Below, piece after piece: positions 17,845 through 25,202 of a stretch of DNA of 39,641 bases. Under the pieces are notes generated by a model, which was not told where the DNA came from, did no database searches, and worked only from the letters and a program-made list of their open reading frames with translations. A program made the position numbers and the translations under genes. The stretch comes from Desulfobacteraceae bacterium (GTDB lineage Bacteria; Desulfobacterota; Desulfobacteria; Desulfobacterales; JAABRJ01), in assembly GCA_022340425.1 (NCBI GenBank), contig JAJDNY010000177.1, positions 1-39,641 of the forward strand. The letters run 5' to 3'. Position 1 is the first letter of the stretch; each line of letters opens with the position of its first letter.

Positions 17845-17932
17845 TAGCAAACAGGGCGCAGACAGATTTCACCGGCCCAGCTGCGCTTTGCACCGTTTGC
17901 AGGGCGGCTCTTCCAAGGGCCGCCCTTTCTTT
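17845..17932 (+). ncRNA. Candidate small RNA ending in an intrinsic terminator
   Basis: Upstream of the terminator at 17902-17932 there is no plus-strand gene, yet the sequence can fold: GCAAAC (17847-17852) pairs with GTTTGC (17895-17900) and inside it GCGCA (17856-17860) with TGCGC (17882-17886), directly followed by the terminator hairpin. No convincing promoter was found in front, so the 5' end is open. The promoter of the downstream operon lies after the terminator, so this is a separate transcript. Confidence 0.35.
17902..17932 (+). terminator. Intrinsic terminator between leuB and the DUF1992 gene
   Basis: A 7-bp G/C stem (GGGCGGC 17902-17908 / GCCGCCC 17919-17925) is followed at once by TTTCTTT (17926-17932) on the plus strand. 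Confidence 0.7.
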
Positions 17933-17969
17933 ATGAGTCGCTGCGTTCGTTCCTGCCGGGCCTTTTGTT

Positions 17970-17998
17970 TTGACACTTGCAGCGTTATGGCGTATGGT
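17970..17998 (+). promoter_or_regulatory. Sigma-70-type promoter for the DUF1992-ddl operon
   Basis: -35 TTGACA (17970-17975, perfect), 17-nt spacer, -10 TATGGT (17993-17998, 4 of 6). Transcription should start near 18005, giving a leader of about 150 nt before the first gene at 18154; nothing else was recognised in that leader. Confidence 0.55.
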
Positions 17999-18153
17999 TT
18001 CCGGCGTTGGTTGAAAGTCCGAACGGCCTATCCCCTAGCCCGTGCGCTTTTCCTGAACCCGACCGCAGCGCGCCGCTTCGCCTGCCACACGGTGCTCGCC
18101 CGGGGTAAGGCCTCCCCTCAGATGCCCTCAGGCAGCGCGGTCAGGAGGCTTAG

Positions 18154-18567
18154 ATGCTGGCGGGGTTCGAAAAAATCGTCGAGGAACGGATCCGGATCGC
18201 CCAGAAAAAGGGGGCCTTCGACAACCTCGAAGGCCGCGGCAAGCCTTTGGTGTTCGAGGATGACCGCCACGTGCCCGAAGAACTCCGCCTGGCCTACAAA
18301 ATTCTCAAGAACGCCGACTGCCTTCCGCCGGAACTCGAATTGAAAAAGGAAATCCGGCGAACCGAGGACCTTTTGGCCGGCATGAGTGACACCGCCCTGC
18401 GCTACCGGACCCTGAAGAAACTCAATTTCCTTATCCTCAAACTCAATTCCCTGCGCAACACCGCCATTGCGTTCCAAGAGCCCCAGCATTATTTTGACAA
18501 ATTGGCGTCCCGAATCGAAAACGGCCCATCCGCCAAGGGTGGCGGCCATACATCTTCAAAACCATGA
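18154..18567 (+). CDS. DUF1992 (DnaJ-homologue subfamily C-like) protein
   Basis: A 137-residue protein with the DUF1992 core: EKIVEERIRIAQKKGAFDNL, GRGKPLVFEDD, EELRLAYKILKNADCLPPEL and the following helical part with RRTEDLLAGM. The family occurs alone in bacteria and fused to J-domains in eukaryotic DNAJC28; its function is unknown. The start has an ideal AGGAGG site 5 bases upstream. Its stop overlaps the next gene by 4 bases (ATGA), so the two are coupled. Confidence 0.9.
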   Translation: MLAGFEKIVEERIRIAQKKGAFDNLEGRGKPLVFEDDRHVPEELRLAYKILKNADCLPPELELKKEIRRTEDLLAGMSDTALRYRTLKKLNFLILKLNSLRNTAIAFQEPQHYFDKLASRIENGPSAKGGGHTSSKP

Positions 18568-19043
18568 TTGAGAAAAAAGAAAACCTTGGTTTGTTCAAAA
18601 GCGTGATGGTGGCCTATTCCATTTTACTCCTGCACGTCTCCGTGATTGCGGTGCTGGGAATTCTGGTGCTTTTTTTCCGCGGCATCGTAAACTACATGCT
18701 GTGGATTTTCTTGTTCGGATCGACGGCCATCGCGGTTTTCGCGTACCTCTTTTTCCGCCGCATGAAGCGCGAGGGCAAATCCCTGCGCGAGATGCTCAAC
18801 ACCCCGGTATTCAACGGTCGGCCGGTGGAGGTCAGCTTGCTGGGGGGGCTTGCCTCCTTCCGGTTGGGGGGCCGGCCGGGTTTCCCGGCGCTGGAGGGCG
18901 ATTATCTGGGCGCCAGCCATCAGCTGGAAGACCCGGATACCGTTCGCCTGCGCGAACTCGTGGAACTGGGCCGGATGTTCGAGAACAACCTGATCACCTT
19001 CGAAGAATTCAATCAGGCCAAAAAGAAGCTCCTCGAGGCATAA
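18564..19043 (+). CDS. Two-helix membrane protein with C-terminal SHOCT-like motif
   Basis: A 159-residue protein with two adjacent membrane helices near residues 17-39 and 44-63 (VIAVLGILVLFFRGIVNYML and WIFLFGSTAIAVFAYLFF), followed by a cytoplasmic basic stretch (RRMKREGK). The last 30 residues (LRELVELGRMFENNLITFEE, then FNQAKKKLLEA) have the pattern of a SHOCT domain, the short helical hairpin often found at protein ends. Function unknown. It overlaps the DUF1992 gene by 4 bases and ends 4 bases before ddl, so the three are one transcription unit. Confidence 0.8.
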   Translation: MIEKKENLGLFKSVMVAYSILLLHVSVIAVLGILVLFFRGIVNYMLWIFLFGSTAIAVFAYLFFRRMKREGKSLREMLNTPVFNGRPVEVSLLGGLASFRLGGRPGFPALEGDYLGASHQLEDPDTVRLRELVELGRMFENNLITFEEFNQAKKKLLEA

Positions 19044-19047
19044 GGCG

Positions 19048-20004
19048 ATGAAAAAAACGCGCGTCGCCCTGCTTTCTGGCGGGGTATCCTCCGAGCGGGC
19101 GGTCTCCCTGGAAAGCGGCAACCAGGTTTTCGCAGCCCTGGACAAGCAAAAATACGATGTCCGCCGCTATGACCCCCAAAGCGACCTGCCCCGGCTGGTG
19201 GCCGAGGCCGACCAGATCGATATCGCGCTGGTGATTCTGCATGGCCCTTTCGGGGAGGACGGCACGGTCCAGGGGATGCTGGATCTTCTGAGCATTCCCT
19301 ACCAGGGCTCGGGCGTGCTGGGCAGCGCGATCGCCATGAACAAGCTGGTCTCCAAGCAGCTTTACGAAAAATTCGGCATCCCGGTGCCGCCCTATCTCGC
19401 CCTTACCCGGCATGACCACCTGGATCCCGAGGCGATTTCCCAGCGGCTTGGCTTCCCCCTGGTGATCAAGCCGGTGGCGGGCGGCTCCAGCATCGGTATG
19501 TCGATAGTCAAATCGCCCGAGGCGCTGGCCGCCGGGGTCGCTCAGGCGCTGCAGTACGATACGGGGGTCCTGCTGGAAGCCTATCTCGCAGGAGTCGAGC
19601 TGACCTGTGGCGTGATCGGGAACGAGCACCTGGAAGCCCTGCCCCTGATCGAGATCGTCCCCGACAAAGCCCACCCTTTTTTCGATTACACCGCCAAGTA
19701 CACCGCCGGCGCTACCCAGGAGATCTGCCCGGCGCGGATCGATCCGGCCCTCGCCGAAAAGGCCCAGTCATACGGCCTGATGGCCCACCGCGCGCTCAAT
19801 TGCCGCGGCTACAGCCGAACCGACATGATTCTCAAGGACGGCGAGATTTTCGTTCTGGAAACCAACACGATCCCGGGCATGACCCCCACCAGCCTGCTGC
19901 CGCAGGCGGCCCGCGCGGCCGGGATGAGCTTCAGCCAACTGCTGGATCGACTCATCGCCCTCGCCCTGGAGGACCGCCCGCCGCGGGCAGACGGGCCGGT
20001 TTGA
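19048..20004 (+). CDS. ddl: D-alanine--D-alanine ligase
   Basis: A 318-residue ATP-grasp ligase that makes the D-Ala-D-Ala dipeptide for peptidoglycan. Marks in order: LLSGGVSSERAVSLESG at the start, HGPFGEDGTVQGMLDLL, the YQGSGVLGSAIAMNKLVSK loop, VIKPVAGGSSIGMS, YTAGATQEICPA (a small change from the usual YTPGATQE) and SRTDMILKDGEIFVLETNT-IPGMT with the magnesium ligands. Length is normal. The ribosome site is modest (AAGGCG next to the ATG), consistent with coupling to the upstream gene, 4 nt away. It is not inside a mur cluster here. Confidence 0.97.
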   Translation: MKKTRVALLSGGVSSERAVSLESGNQVFAALDKQKYDVRRYDPQSDLPRLVAEADQIDIALVILHGPFGEDGTVQGMLDLLSIPYQGSGVLGSAIAMNKLVSKQLYEKFGIPVPPYLALTRHDHLDPEAISQRLGFPLVIKPVAGGSSIGMSIVKSPEALAAGVAQALQYDTGVLLEAYLAGVELTCGVIGNEHLEALPLIEIVPDKAHPFFDYTAKYTAGATQEICPARIDPALAEKAQSYGLMAHRALNCRGYSRTDMILKDGEIFVLETNTIPGMTPTSLLPQAARAAGMSFSQLLDRLIALALEDRPPRADGPV

Positions 20005-20208
20005 AGCCAAGCGCCCTGATCGCGATCTGATCCGGGTCCTTCCGGGTTTCATACCCGCCCACCGTTTTCGGTCGGCTGCCGCATTTGGCCCCCCATGGCT
20101 GCCGAAACCTCACGGTTGGGGACTTGCCGCTTCCACGACGATCCAACCGCCCGTCATCGGGTCGGGCGCAACCCATAACCCGCAGCGTTGTCGAGAGGGA
20201 GGCGTTGT

Positions 20209-21981
20209 ATGAAAGTGCTGGTAGTGGGCGGCGGCGGCCGCGAGCATGCCCTGGTCTGGAAGATCAAGCAGAGCCCCCGGGTGAACAAAATTTTCTGCGC
20301 GCCCGGCAATGCCGGCATCGCCGAGCTGGCCAGCTGCGTACCGATCGCGGCCGAGGATATCCAGGGGCTGGCGGCCTTTGCCAAGAGCGAGCAGGTCGAT
20401 CTGACCGTGGTCGGGCCGGAGGGCCCGCTTTCCATGGGGATCGTGGATCTTTTTGAAAATGAAGGCCTGCGGATCTTCGGGGCCTCCCGCGACGCCGCGC
20501 GCCTGGAGGCGAGCAAATCCTTTGCCAAGAACCTGATGAACCGTCAAGGGATCCCCACCGCCGTCGGTCAGAGCTTTACCAGCCGCAGCAAGGCCCAGAG
20601 CTACATCCGTAAGATCGGGGCGCCGCTGGTGGTCAAGGCGGACGGGCTGGCGGCCGGCAAGGGGGTCATCGTCTGCCGCACGGTCCCGGAGGCCCTCAAG
20701 GCGCTGGACACCATCATGGTGGAGAAGGCCTTCGGCGATGCCGGGCGTACCGTGGTGGTGGAAGAGTGCCTAGTGGGCGAGGAGGCCTCCTTTCTGGCCT
20801 TCACCGACGGTAAGACCGTGCTGCCGCTGCCCTCCTCCCAGGACCACAAACCGGTTTTCGACAACGACCAGGGGCCCAACACCGGCGGCATGGGGGCCTA
20901 CTCGCCGGCCCCGATCGTGGACCGCTTCATCCACCAGCGGATCATGGATGAGGTGATGCTGCCCACGGTGCGCGCCATGGCCGAGGCGGGCTGTCCCTAC
21001 AAAGGGGTCCTCTACGCGGGGCTGATGATCGATCGGGACCGGATCAAGGTGCTGGAGTTCAACGGCCGCTTTGGCGACCCGGAAGCTCAGCCGCTGCTGA
21101 TCCGGATGAAAAACGACATCATTCCGGTGATGGAGGCGGTCATCGACGGGCGGCTGGCCGAGTGCCGGCTGGAGATCGACCCGCGGGCCTCGGTCTGCGT
21201 GGTGATGGCGGCGGGGGGCTACCCGGGAAGCTATTCCAAGGGATTACCGATCGCCGGTTTGGAAGCCGTCAAGCGCATGCGCGATGTGGTGGTGTTCCAC
21301 GCCGGCACCGTCCAGGGCGAAAAAGGGGCGGCAACCGCCGGCGGTCGCGTCCTGGGTGTCACGGCGCTGGGCGAAAGCATCGAAAAGGCCATCAAACGCG
21401 CCTACCAGGCGGTGGTCAAGATCTCCTGGGACAAGGTCCACTTCCGCACCGATATCGGCCAGAAGGCCCTTGCGCGCCTCAGCACCCCGCCCCTGGTGGG
21501 GATCGTGATGGGCAGCGATTCGGATCTCCCGGTGGTCGAGGGGGCCGTCATGGTCTTCAAAAAATTCGGCGTCCCCTTTGAGATCACCGTCGCCTCCGCC
21601 CACCGCAGCCCCCAGCGGGCGGTGGAATTCGCCGCCGGCGCCCGGCAGCGGGGGGTCAAGGTCCTGATTGCAGCCGCCGGTCATGCCGCCCATTTGGCCG
21701 GGGTGATGGCGGCGCACACCAGCTTGCCGGTGATCGGGGTGCCGATCGCCTCCTCGGACCTTTCGGGCTTCGATTCCCTGCTCTCCACGGTGCAGATGCC
21801 GCCGGGGGTGCCGGTCGCCACGGTGGCCATCGGCAAGCCGGGGGCCCACAACGCCGCCATTCTGGCGGTGCAGATCCTGGCCCTGGCTGACCCGGAGCTG
21901 ACCGCCCGGCTGGAGGCCTTCAAAGCCGAAATGGCCCATCAGGTTGAAGTCAAAGCGGCCCGACTCGCAGATTATCTCTAA
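20209..21981 (+). CDS. purD-purE: Fused phosphoribosylamine-glycine ligase and N5-CAIR mutase (PurD-PurE)
   Basis: A single 590-residue frame joins two purine enzymes. Residues 1-424 are PurD (GAR synthetase): GGGGREHAL, VGPEGPLSMGIVD, VKADGLAAGKGVIVC, the QDHKPVFDNDQGPNTGGMGA loop and EFNGRFGDPEAQPLL. Residues about 428-590 are PurE: GIVMGSDSDLPVVEGA, ASAHRSPQRAVEFA, AAAGHAAHLAGVMAAHT, LSGFDSLLSTVQMPPG and AIGKPGAHNAAILA. The PurE half has class I features (N5-CAIR mutase, which works with PurK), not the AGRSNALSG type of class II. The two steps are not consecutive (2 and 6b). The start at 20209 has GGGAGG 6 bases upstream. The fusion has no stop or frameshift at the junction. Confidence 0.95.
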   Translation: MKVLVVGGGGREHALVWKIKQSPRVNKIFCAPGNAGIAELASCVPIAAEDIQGLAAFAKSEQVDLTVVGPEGPLSMGIVDLFENEGLRIFGASRDAARLEASKSFAKNLMNRQGIPTAVGQSFTSRSKAQSYIRKIGAPLVVKADGLAAGKGVIVCRTVPEALKALDTIMVEKAFGDAGRTVVVEECLVGEEASFLAFTDGKTVLPLPSSQDHKPVFDNDQGPNTGGMGAYSPAPIVDRFIHQRIMDEVMLPTVRAMAEAGCPYKGVLYAGLMIDRDRIKVLEFNGRFGDPEAQPLLIRMKNDIIPVMEAVIDGRLAECRLEIDPRASVCVVMAAGGYPGSYSKGLPIAGLEAVKRMRDVVVFHAGTVQGEKGAATAGGRVLGVTALGESIEKAIKRAYQAVVKISWDKVHFRTDIGQKALARLSTPPLVGIVMGSDSDLPVVEGAVMVFKKFGVPFEITVASAHRSPQRAVEFAAGARQRGVKVLIAAAGHAAHLAGVMAAHTSLPVIGVPIASSDLSGFDSLLSTVQMPPGVPVATVAIGKPGAHNAAILAVQILALADPELTARLEAFKAEMAHQVEVKAARLADYL

Positions 21982-22627
21982 CCGCTTCGCGGTCGACCCC
22001 CACCGACCGGACCCGGCGGTCATCGAAAGCGCTGCGGGAATTTTGCGCCGCGGCGGGGTGGTGGTCTTTCCCACCCGCTGTCTCTACGGCCTGGCCGCCG
22101 ATGCGCTGAACGCCGCCGCGGTGGCGCGGGTCTTTGCCCTCAAGCGCCGGCCGGTCGACAACCCGCTCCTGGTGCTGGTGCAGGACCGGTCCGGGGTGGT
22201 GCCTCTGGTGCGGCGGGTGACATCCGCAGCCGATCTGTTGATGCGCCATTTCTGGCCGGGGCTGGTGACGGTGGTGTTTGCGGCGCGGGAGGGCCTGCCG
22301 CCAAATCTCACTGCCGGGACCGGCAAGATCGGCATCCGCGTGCCGTCCCACCCGGTGGCGGCCGCCCTTGTCCAGGCGTTTGGGGGGCCCCTCACCGGCA
22401 CCAGCGCCAACATTTCCGGACAGCCCGGTTGCGCCCGGGTGGCGCAGCTGGAACTGGAGCTGGCCGCCGGGGTGGATGCACTCCTGGATGCCGGGCCGCT
22501 ATCCGGTGGCCCGGGCTCCACCGTGGTGGACACCACCGGGGAGGCGCCGCGGGTGCTGCGCGCGGGCAGCGTTTCAGCCCGCGCCGTATTGCGCCTGCTG
22601 GTAAACCCTCAGCGGCAATTGGATTGA
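21944..22627 (+). CDS. Threonylcarbamoyl-AMP synthase family (TsaC/YrdC) protein
   Basis: A 227-residue YrdC-domain protein. The fold makes threonylcarbamoyl-AMP from threonine, bicarbonate and ATP for t6A37 of tRNA. Marks: VVFPTRCLYGLAADAL, the basic ALKRRPVDNPLLVLV loop, HFWPGLVTVVF, IGIRVPSHPVAAAL, LTGTSANISGQPG and STVVDTTGEAPRVLRAGS. It lacks the extra Sua5 domain, so it is TsaC-like, or possibly a YciO-type paralogue. The only plausible start is a TTG at 21944, which overlaps the end of the PurE part by 38 bases, so it is probably translated by coupling. The threonine-binding PTET motif is changed to PTRC here, a reason for some doubt about the activity. Confidence 0.88.
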   Translation: MKSKRPDSQIISNRFAVDPHRPDPAVIESAAGILRRGGVVVFPTRCLYGLAADALNAAAVARVFALKRRPVDNPLLVLVQDRSGVVPLVRRVTSAADLLMRHFWPGLVTVVFAAREGLPPNLTAGTGKIGIRVPSHPVAAALVQAFGGPLTGTSANISGQPGCARVAQLELELAAGVDALLDAGPLSGGPGSTVVDTTGEAPRVLRAGSVSARAVLRLLVNPQRQLD

Positions 22628-22652
22628 CAAATCGGCCCGATTTGCATATAAG
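22624..22652 (+). promoter_or_regulatory. Strong sigma-70-type promoter for tRNA-Leu
   Basis: -35 TTGACA (22624-22629, perfect), 17-nt spacer and -10 TATAAG (22647-22652, 5 of 6). The -35 box overlaps the stop codon of the YrdC gene. Expected start is near 22659, 3 nt before the mature tRNA. Confidence 0.8.
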
Positions 22653-22661
22653 CCGACCCAC

Positions 22662-22745
22662 GCCGGAGTGGTGAAACTGGTAGACGCAGAGGACTCAAAA
22701 TCCTCCGACCGCAAGGTCGTGTCGGTTCGATTCCGACCTCCGGCA
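22662..22745 (+). tRNA. tRNA-Leu (CAA)
   Basis: A complete class II tRNA of 84 nt. Acceptor GCCGGAG pairs with CTCCGGC and the discriminator base is A. The anticodon stem GAGGA / TCCTC encloses the loop CTCAAAA, giving anticodon CAA (reads UUG). The variable arm (CGACCGCAAGGTCGT region) is long, as in leucine tRNAs, and the T-arm is GTCGG TTCGATT CCGAC. The 3' CCA is not encoded. Confidence 0.97.
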
Positions 22746-22755
22746 CTCAAAAAAA

Positions 22756-22794
22756 CAAGGGGTCGCGATGCTTTTCGCGGCCCTTGTGGTTTTC
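22756..22794 (+). terminator. Terminator behind tRNA-Leu
   Basis: CAAGGG (22756-22761) pairs with CCCTTG (22781-22786), with an inner CGCGA / TCGCG helix across a small internal loop, followed by a modest T-rich stretch (TGGTTTTC). It lies 11 nt after the tRNA. Confidence 0.55.
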
Positions 22795-22940
22795 TGGGGC
22801 CGGCTTGGTTTTCCGCCCCGATCCGCGTCCTAAAACCCACCCGCGGTCCGGTTGCCGGGCCTTTCCAAACGCAGGGGAGCGGGTGCTGCGACCACCCGAC
22901 CAAAACCCGCACCTGTGAACCGGATTCCCCCCCTTTTCCT

Positions 22941-23396
22941 CTACCCCGAGGCCTTTTCTGCCCGGGCGCATGCGGCCGAAAATCGCGTTAGAATCGAAAC
23001 CGCTGTTTCTGCATCTTCCGACCGGATCAGGAGGTGGTCCATCCGAAAAGCGCACTGCGGAACGATGGCGATTCCGGCTTGGGCCAGGCGCTCGGCCGCC
23101 GGCAAAAGGTAACCGCTAATGTTCAGGTCGATCTCGAGGTCGAGCGTCACCACCCGGTAGGGGCCGGCGAGCGCCAGTGGGTGGACCTTTGGGAAGAGCG
23201 ACGACCACGCCTCGTGCCGCAGGGTCAGGGAGACCGCGTCTTTTTCGACCATCAGCGCCGCGAATTGATCTCCCCCGGCGGTCGCCAGCAGGGTGGCCGT
23301 CTTGAGTGCGTCATGCGGCAGGCTGACCAGCAGATAGTCCCCCGGCCAGGTCGTGATGCGTGTTTTGGCCCATAGGGCGCGGACGGTTTCGTTCAT
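22941..23396 (-). CDS. ACT-domain protein (CASTOR-like ACT pair)
   Basis: A 151-residue protein made of two ACT-type halves. The C-terminal half, with GPYRVVTLDLEIDLNISGYL, LLPAAERLAQAGIAI and CAFRMDHLLI, fits the family of stand-alone ACT proteins related to the CASTOR arginine sensors; the N-terminal half (residues 20-75, WPGDYLLVSLPHDAL) is the degenerate partner. Such proteins are thought to bind amino acids, but no ligand can be given. The start at 23396 is preferred over an upstream in-frame ATG because the preceding extension is low-complexity and basic. The ribosome site is weak (GGAA). It is 67 nt downstream of a secreted protein gene on the same strand. Confidence 0.8.
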   Translation of the reverse strand: MNETVRALWAKTRITTWPGDYLLVSLPHDALKTATLLATAGGDQFAALMVEKDAVSLTLRHEAWSSLFPKVHPLALAGPYRVVTLDLEIDLNISGYLLPAAERLAQAGIAIVPQCAFRMDHLLIRSEDAETAVSILTRFSAACARAEKASG

Positions 23397-23463
23397 AGCG
23401 CGTTGTTTCCAATCAGAGCGCCCCCGGGACGAAGGTCCTCGGCCGGCATTCTTTTTTTCCGGT

Positions 23464-23982
23464 TCACTCGGCCGGTGCCAGTTTGAAGGACTTTTCAAAA
23501 TCCTGGTCCAGCCGCTGCCGATTCAACCGGTCGGAAAGCGGGGCGTAGTAATAGGCCAGCTTGGTGCGGCCCTCTTTTTCATAGTGTTTCAGCTTGATGG
23601 TGACCTTACCTGCCTGCCAGATCAGAATCGTGCTGCCCAACCGCAGCTGGGCCCGCGCCTCCCCGTATTGGCCGGTGAGGGATCGGCGAGCCTGCTCGAA
23701 GGCTTCCCGGCCGTCCAGGTTGAGGTAGGCGGCAAAGAAACGCTCCTCGAAGAACCCATAGCGCACCGGCCCGGAATAGACGTTGGGGAGGTGGTAGACT
23801 TCCCGGGGGCGGTGGTGGTAGCTGAGATCGCCGTCGCGGGCGAGCTGTTCGAGTCCTTCAACCGCCGAAAGGGGTGTGCCCCAGGCAATGCCGCCAAAAC
23901 CTTCCCGCACGTCGGCTGCGCTTGCCAGGCTCGCCGCCGGAAATATCAACAGGCCGAGCGTCCAATAGACTATCTGTCGCAT
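23464..23982 (-). CDS. Secreted protein, unknown function
   Basis: A 172-residue protein with a clean Sec signal peptide (TLGLLIFPAASLASAADV; cleavage expected after the ASA). The mature part opens with FGGIAWGTPLSAVEGL, a pattern shared by many small periplasmic proteins that start with G-x-x-W-G-x-x. The rest has an RYGFFEERFFAAYLNLDG strand and a helical EAFEQARRSLTGQYG segment. I do not recognise a named family. The start at 23982 has GGAGG 9 bases upstream. A candidate promoter lies at 24085-24113. Confidence 0.8.
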   Translation of the reverse strand: MRQIVYWTLGLLIFPAASLASAADVREGFGGIAWGTPLSAVEGLEQLARDGDLSYHHRPREVYHLPNVYSGPVRYGFFEERFFAAYLNLDGREAFEQARRSLTGQYGEARAQLRLGSTILIWQAGKVTIKLKHYEKEGRTKLAYYYAPLSDRLNRQRLDQDFEKSFKLAPAE

Positions 23983-24084
23983 AGGTTCAGTCCTCCGATT
24001 TTGAAGGCGGCATGCAAAACGGTTACCTGCCATAGATTTGCAGACCGTTGGGTTCAGAATGCCCTGCACGCGTTGGAGTAGATC

Positions 24085-24113
24085 ACCCTAAGGGCTGCCG
24101 CTAGGGTTGTCAA
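24085..24113 (-). promoter_or_regulatory. Candidate promoter of the secreted-protein gene
   Basis: Minus strand: -35 TTGACA (24113-24108, perfect), 17-nt spacer, -10 TAGGGT (24090-24085, only 3 of 6). It would give a leader of about 95 nt. Confidence 0.35.
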
Positions 24114-24133
24114 CGGCTGCCTGCGCGGGCCTT

Positions 24134-25201
24134 TCAGGCCTCCCTCGGGTCCGGCACGAGGCTCATGGCCGCGGGGTTCAGCCGCAAGTGCACCTGTTGG
24201 CCGGGTCCCGGCGGCGGCGGGTTGTTGGGCAGGGTGAAGATCAGCGTGATGCCGTTTTCGGCTGTTGTCCGCAGGAGGTAGTGCTGCCCCTGGAAGAGGC
24301 GGGCCGTGACCCGGACCGCGATAACCGGTCCGCCAGGGTCGGCGAAACCGACGGGGGCTATGGAGGCGGCTTCAGGCCGAATGAGTACGGTAACCGGCGC
24401 GCCCCGGGCGGCCTTGGCGTCGGTGATCGGAAAGCGACCCAGGGGGGTCGCCACCGCACCGTCTGCAACCACCCGACCCGCCACCAGGTTGTGCAACCCG
24501 ATAAATCGCGCCACCAGCGGGCTGGCCGGCCGACGGTAGAGGGTTTCCGGGGGGGCGATCTGGGCAATCTGCCCGTCGTGGATGACGGCGACCGTATCGG
24601 CCACGGCAAAGGCCTCGGCCTGGTCGTGGGTCACCATGATGCTGGTGACCCCCACCTGTTTCAGAATCAGCTGCAGGTCGGCCATCAGGCGCTCGCGCAA
24701 CGCGCGGTCCAGGGCCCCCATGGGCTCGTCCAGCAGCAGCAGCCGCGGTTGGGGGGCCAGGCTGCGGGCCAGCGCCACCCGTTGGCGTTCGCCGCCGGAA
24801 AGCTCCGCGATGCGCCGAGCGGCAAACCCCGCGAGGCCAACCCGCGCCAGGGTCGCGGCAACCCGGCGTTTCAGCTCCGGTTGCGGCAGCCGCTGCAGCT
24901 CCAGTCCGAAGGCCACATTCTCGAAAACGTTTTTGTGGGGAAAAAGGGCGTACTCCTGGAACATCATGCCGAACTGGCGGCGGTGGGGCGGCAGCGGCGC
25001 CAGGTCCCGGCCGTCGAAGGTGATGCTGCCGCTGTCGGGGCGCTCCAGTCCGGCGATCAGCCGCAGCAGGGTGGTTTTGCCGCATCCCGAGGGGCCCAGC
25101 AGGCAGAGGATATCGCCCTCGGCCAGGCTCAGGCTCACCTCCCGGATGAAGGGCTGGTGGTTGAAGGTTTTCGAGACCCGCTCGAGGCTCAGGAGCACCA
25201 T
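24134..25201 (-). CDS. thiQ: Thiamine ABC transporter ATP-binding protein
   Basis: A 355-residue ABC ATPase. Marks: Walker A LLGPSGCGKTT (about residues 34-44), Q-loop MMFQEYALFPHKNV, signature ELSGGERQRVALARSL, Walker B RLLLLDEPMGALD and H-loop SIMVTHDQAEA. It has a C-terminal TOBE-type extension (about residues 240-355), as in PotA/FbpC-like proteins, and is thus longer than the roughly 230-residue ThiQ of enterobacteria. The thiamine role rests on context: it is the last gene of a unit with thiB and thiP under a TPP riboswitch. It starts 1 nt after the thiP stop, with GGAGGG inside the thiP end. Confidence 0.88.
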   Translation of the reverse strand: MVLLSLERVSKTFNHQPFIREVSLSLAEGDILCLLGPSGCGKTTLLRLIAGLERPDSGSITFDGRDLAPLPPHRRQFGMMFQEYALFPHKNVFENVAFGLELQRLPQPELKRRVAATLARVGLAGFAARRIAELSGGERQRVALARSLAPQPRLLLLDEPMGALDRALRERLMADLQLILKQVGVTSIMVTHDQAEAFAVADTVAVIHDGQIAQIAPPETLYRRPASPLVARFIGLHNLVAGRVVADGAVATPLGRFPITDAKAARGAPVTVLIRPEAASIAPVGFADPGGPVIAVRVTARLFQGQHYLLRTTAENGITLIFTLPNNPPPPGPGQQVHLRLNPAAMSLVPDPREA

Positions 25202-25202
25202 C

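Noticed and set aside
21500-21981. PurE part as class II AIR carboxylase
   Set aside because: The motif is AGHAAHLAGV with the SGFDSLLS segment, as in class I mutases, and not the AGRSNALSG form of class II.
21944-22745. Functional link between the YrdC protein and the adjacent tRNA-Leu
   Set aside because: t6A is made on tRNAs that read ANN codons; tRNA-Leu(CAA) reads UUG, so the neighbourhood is probably chance.
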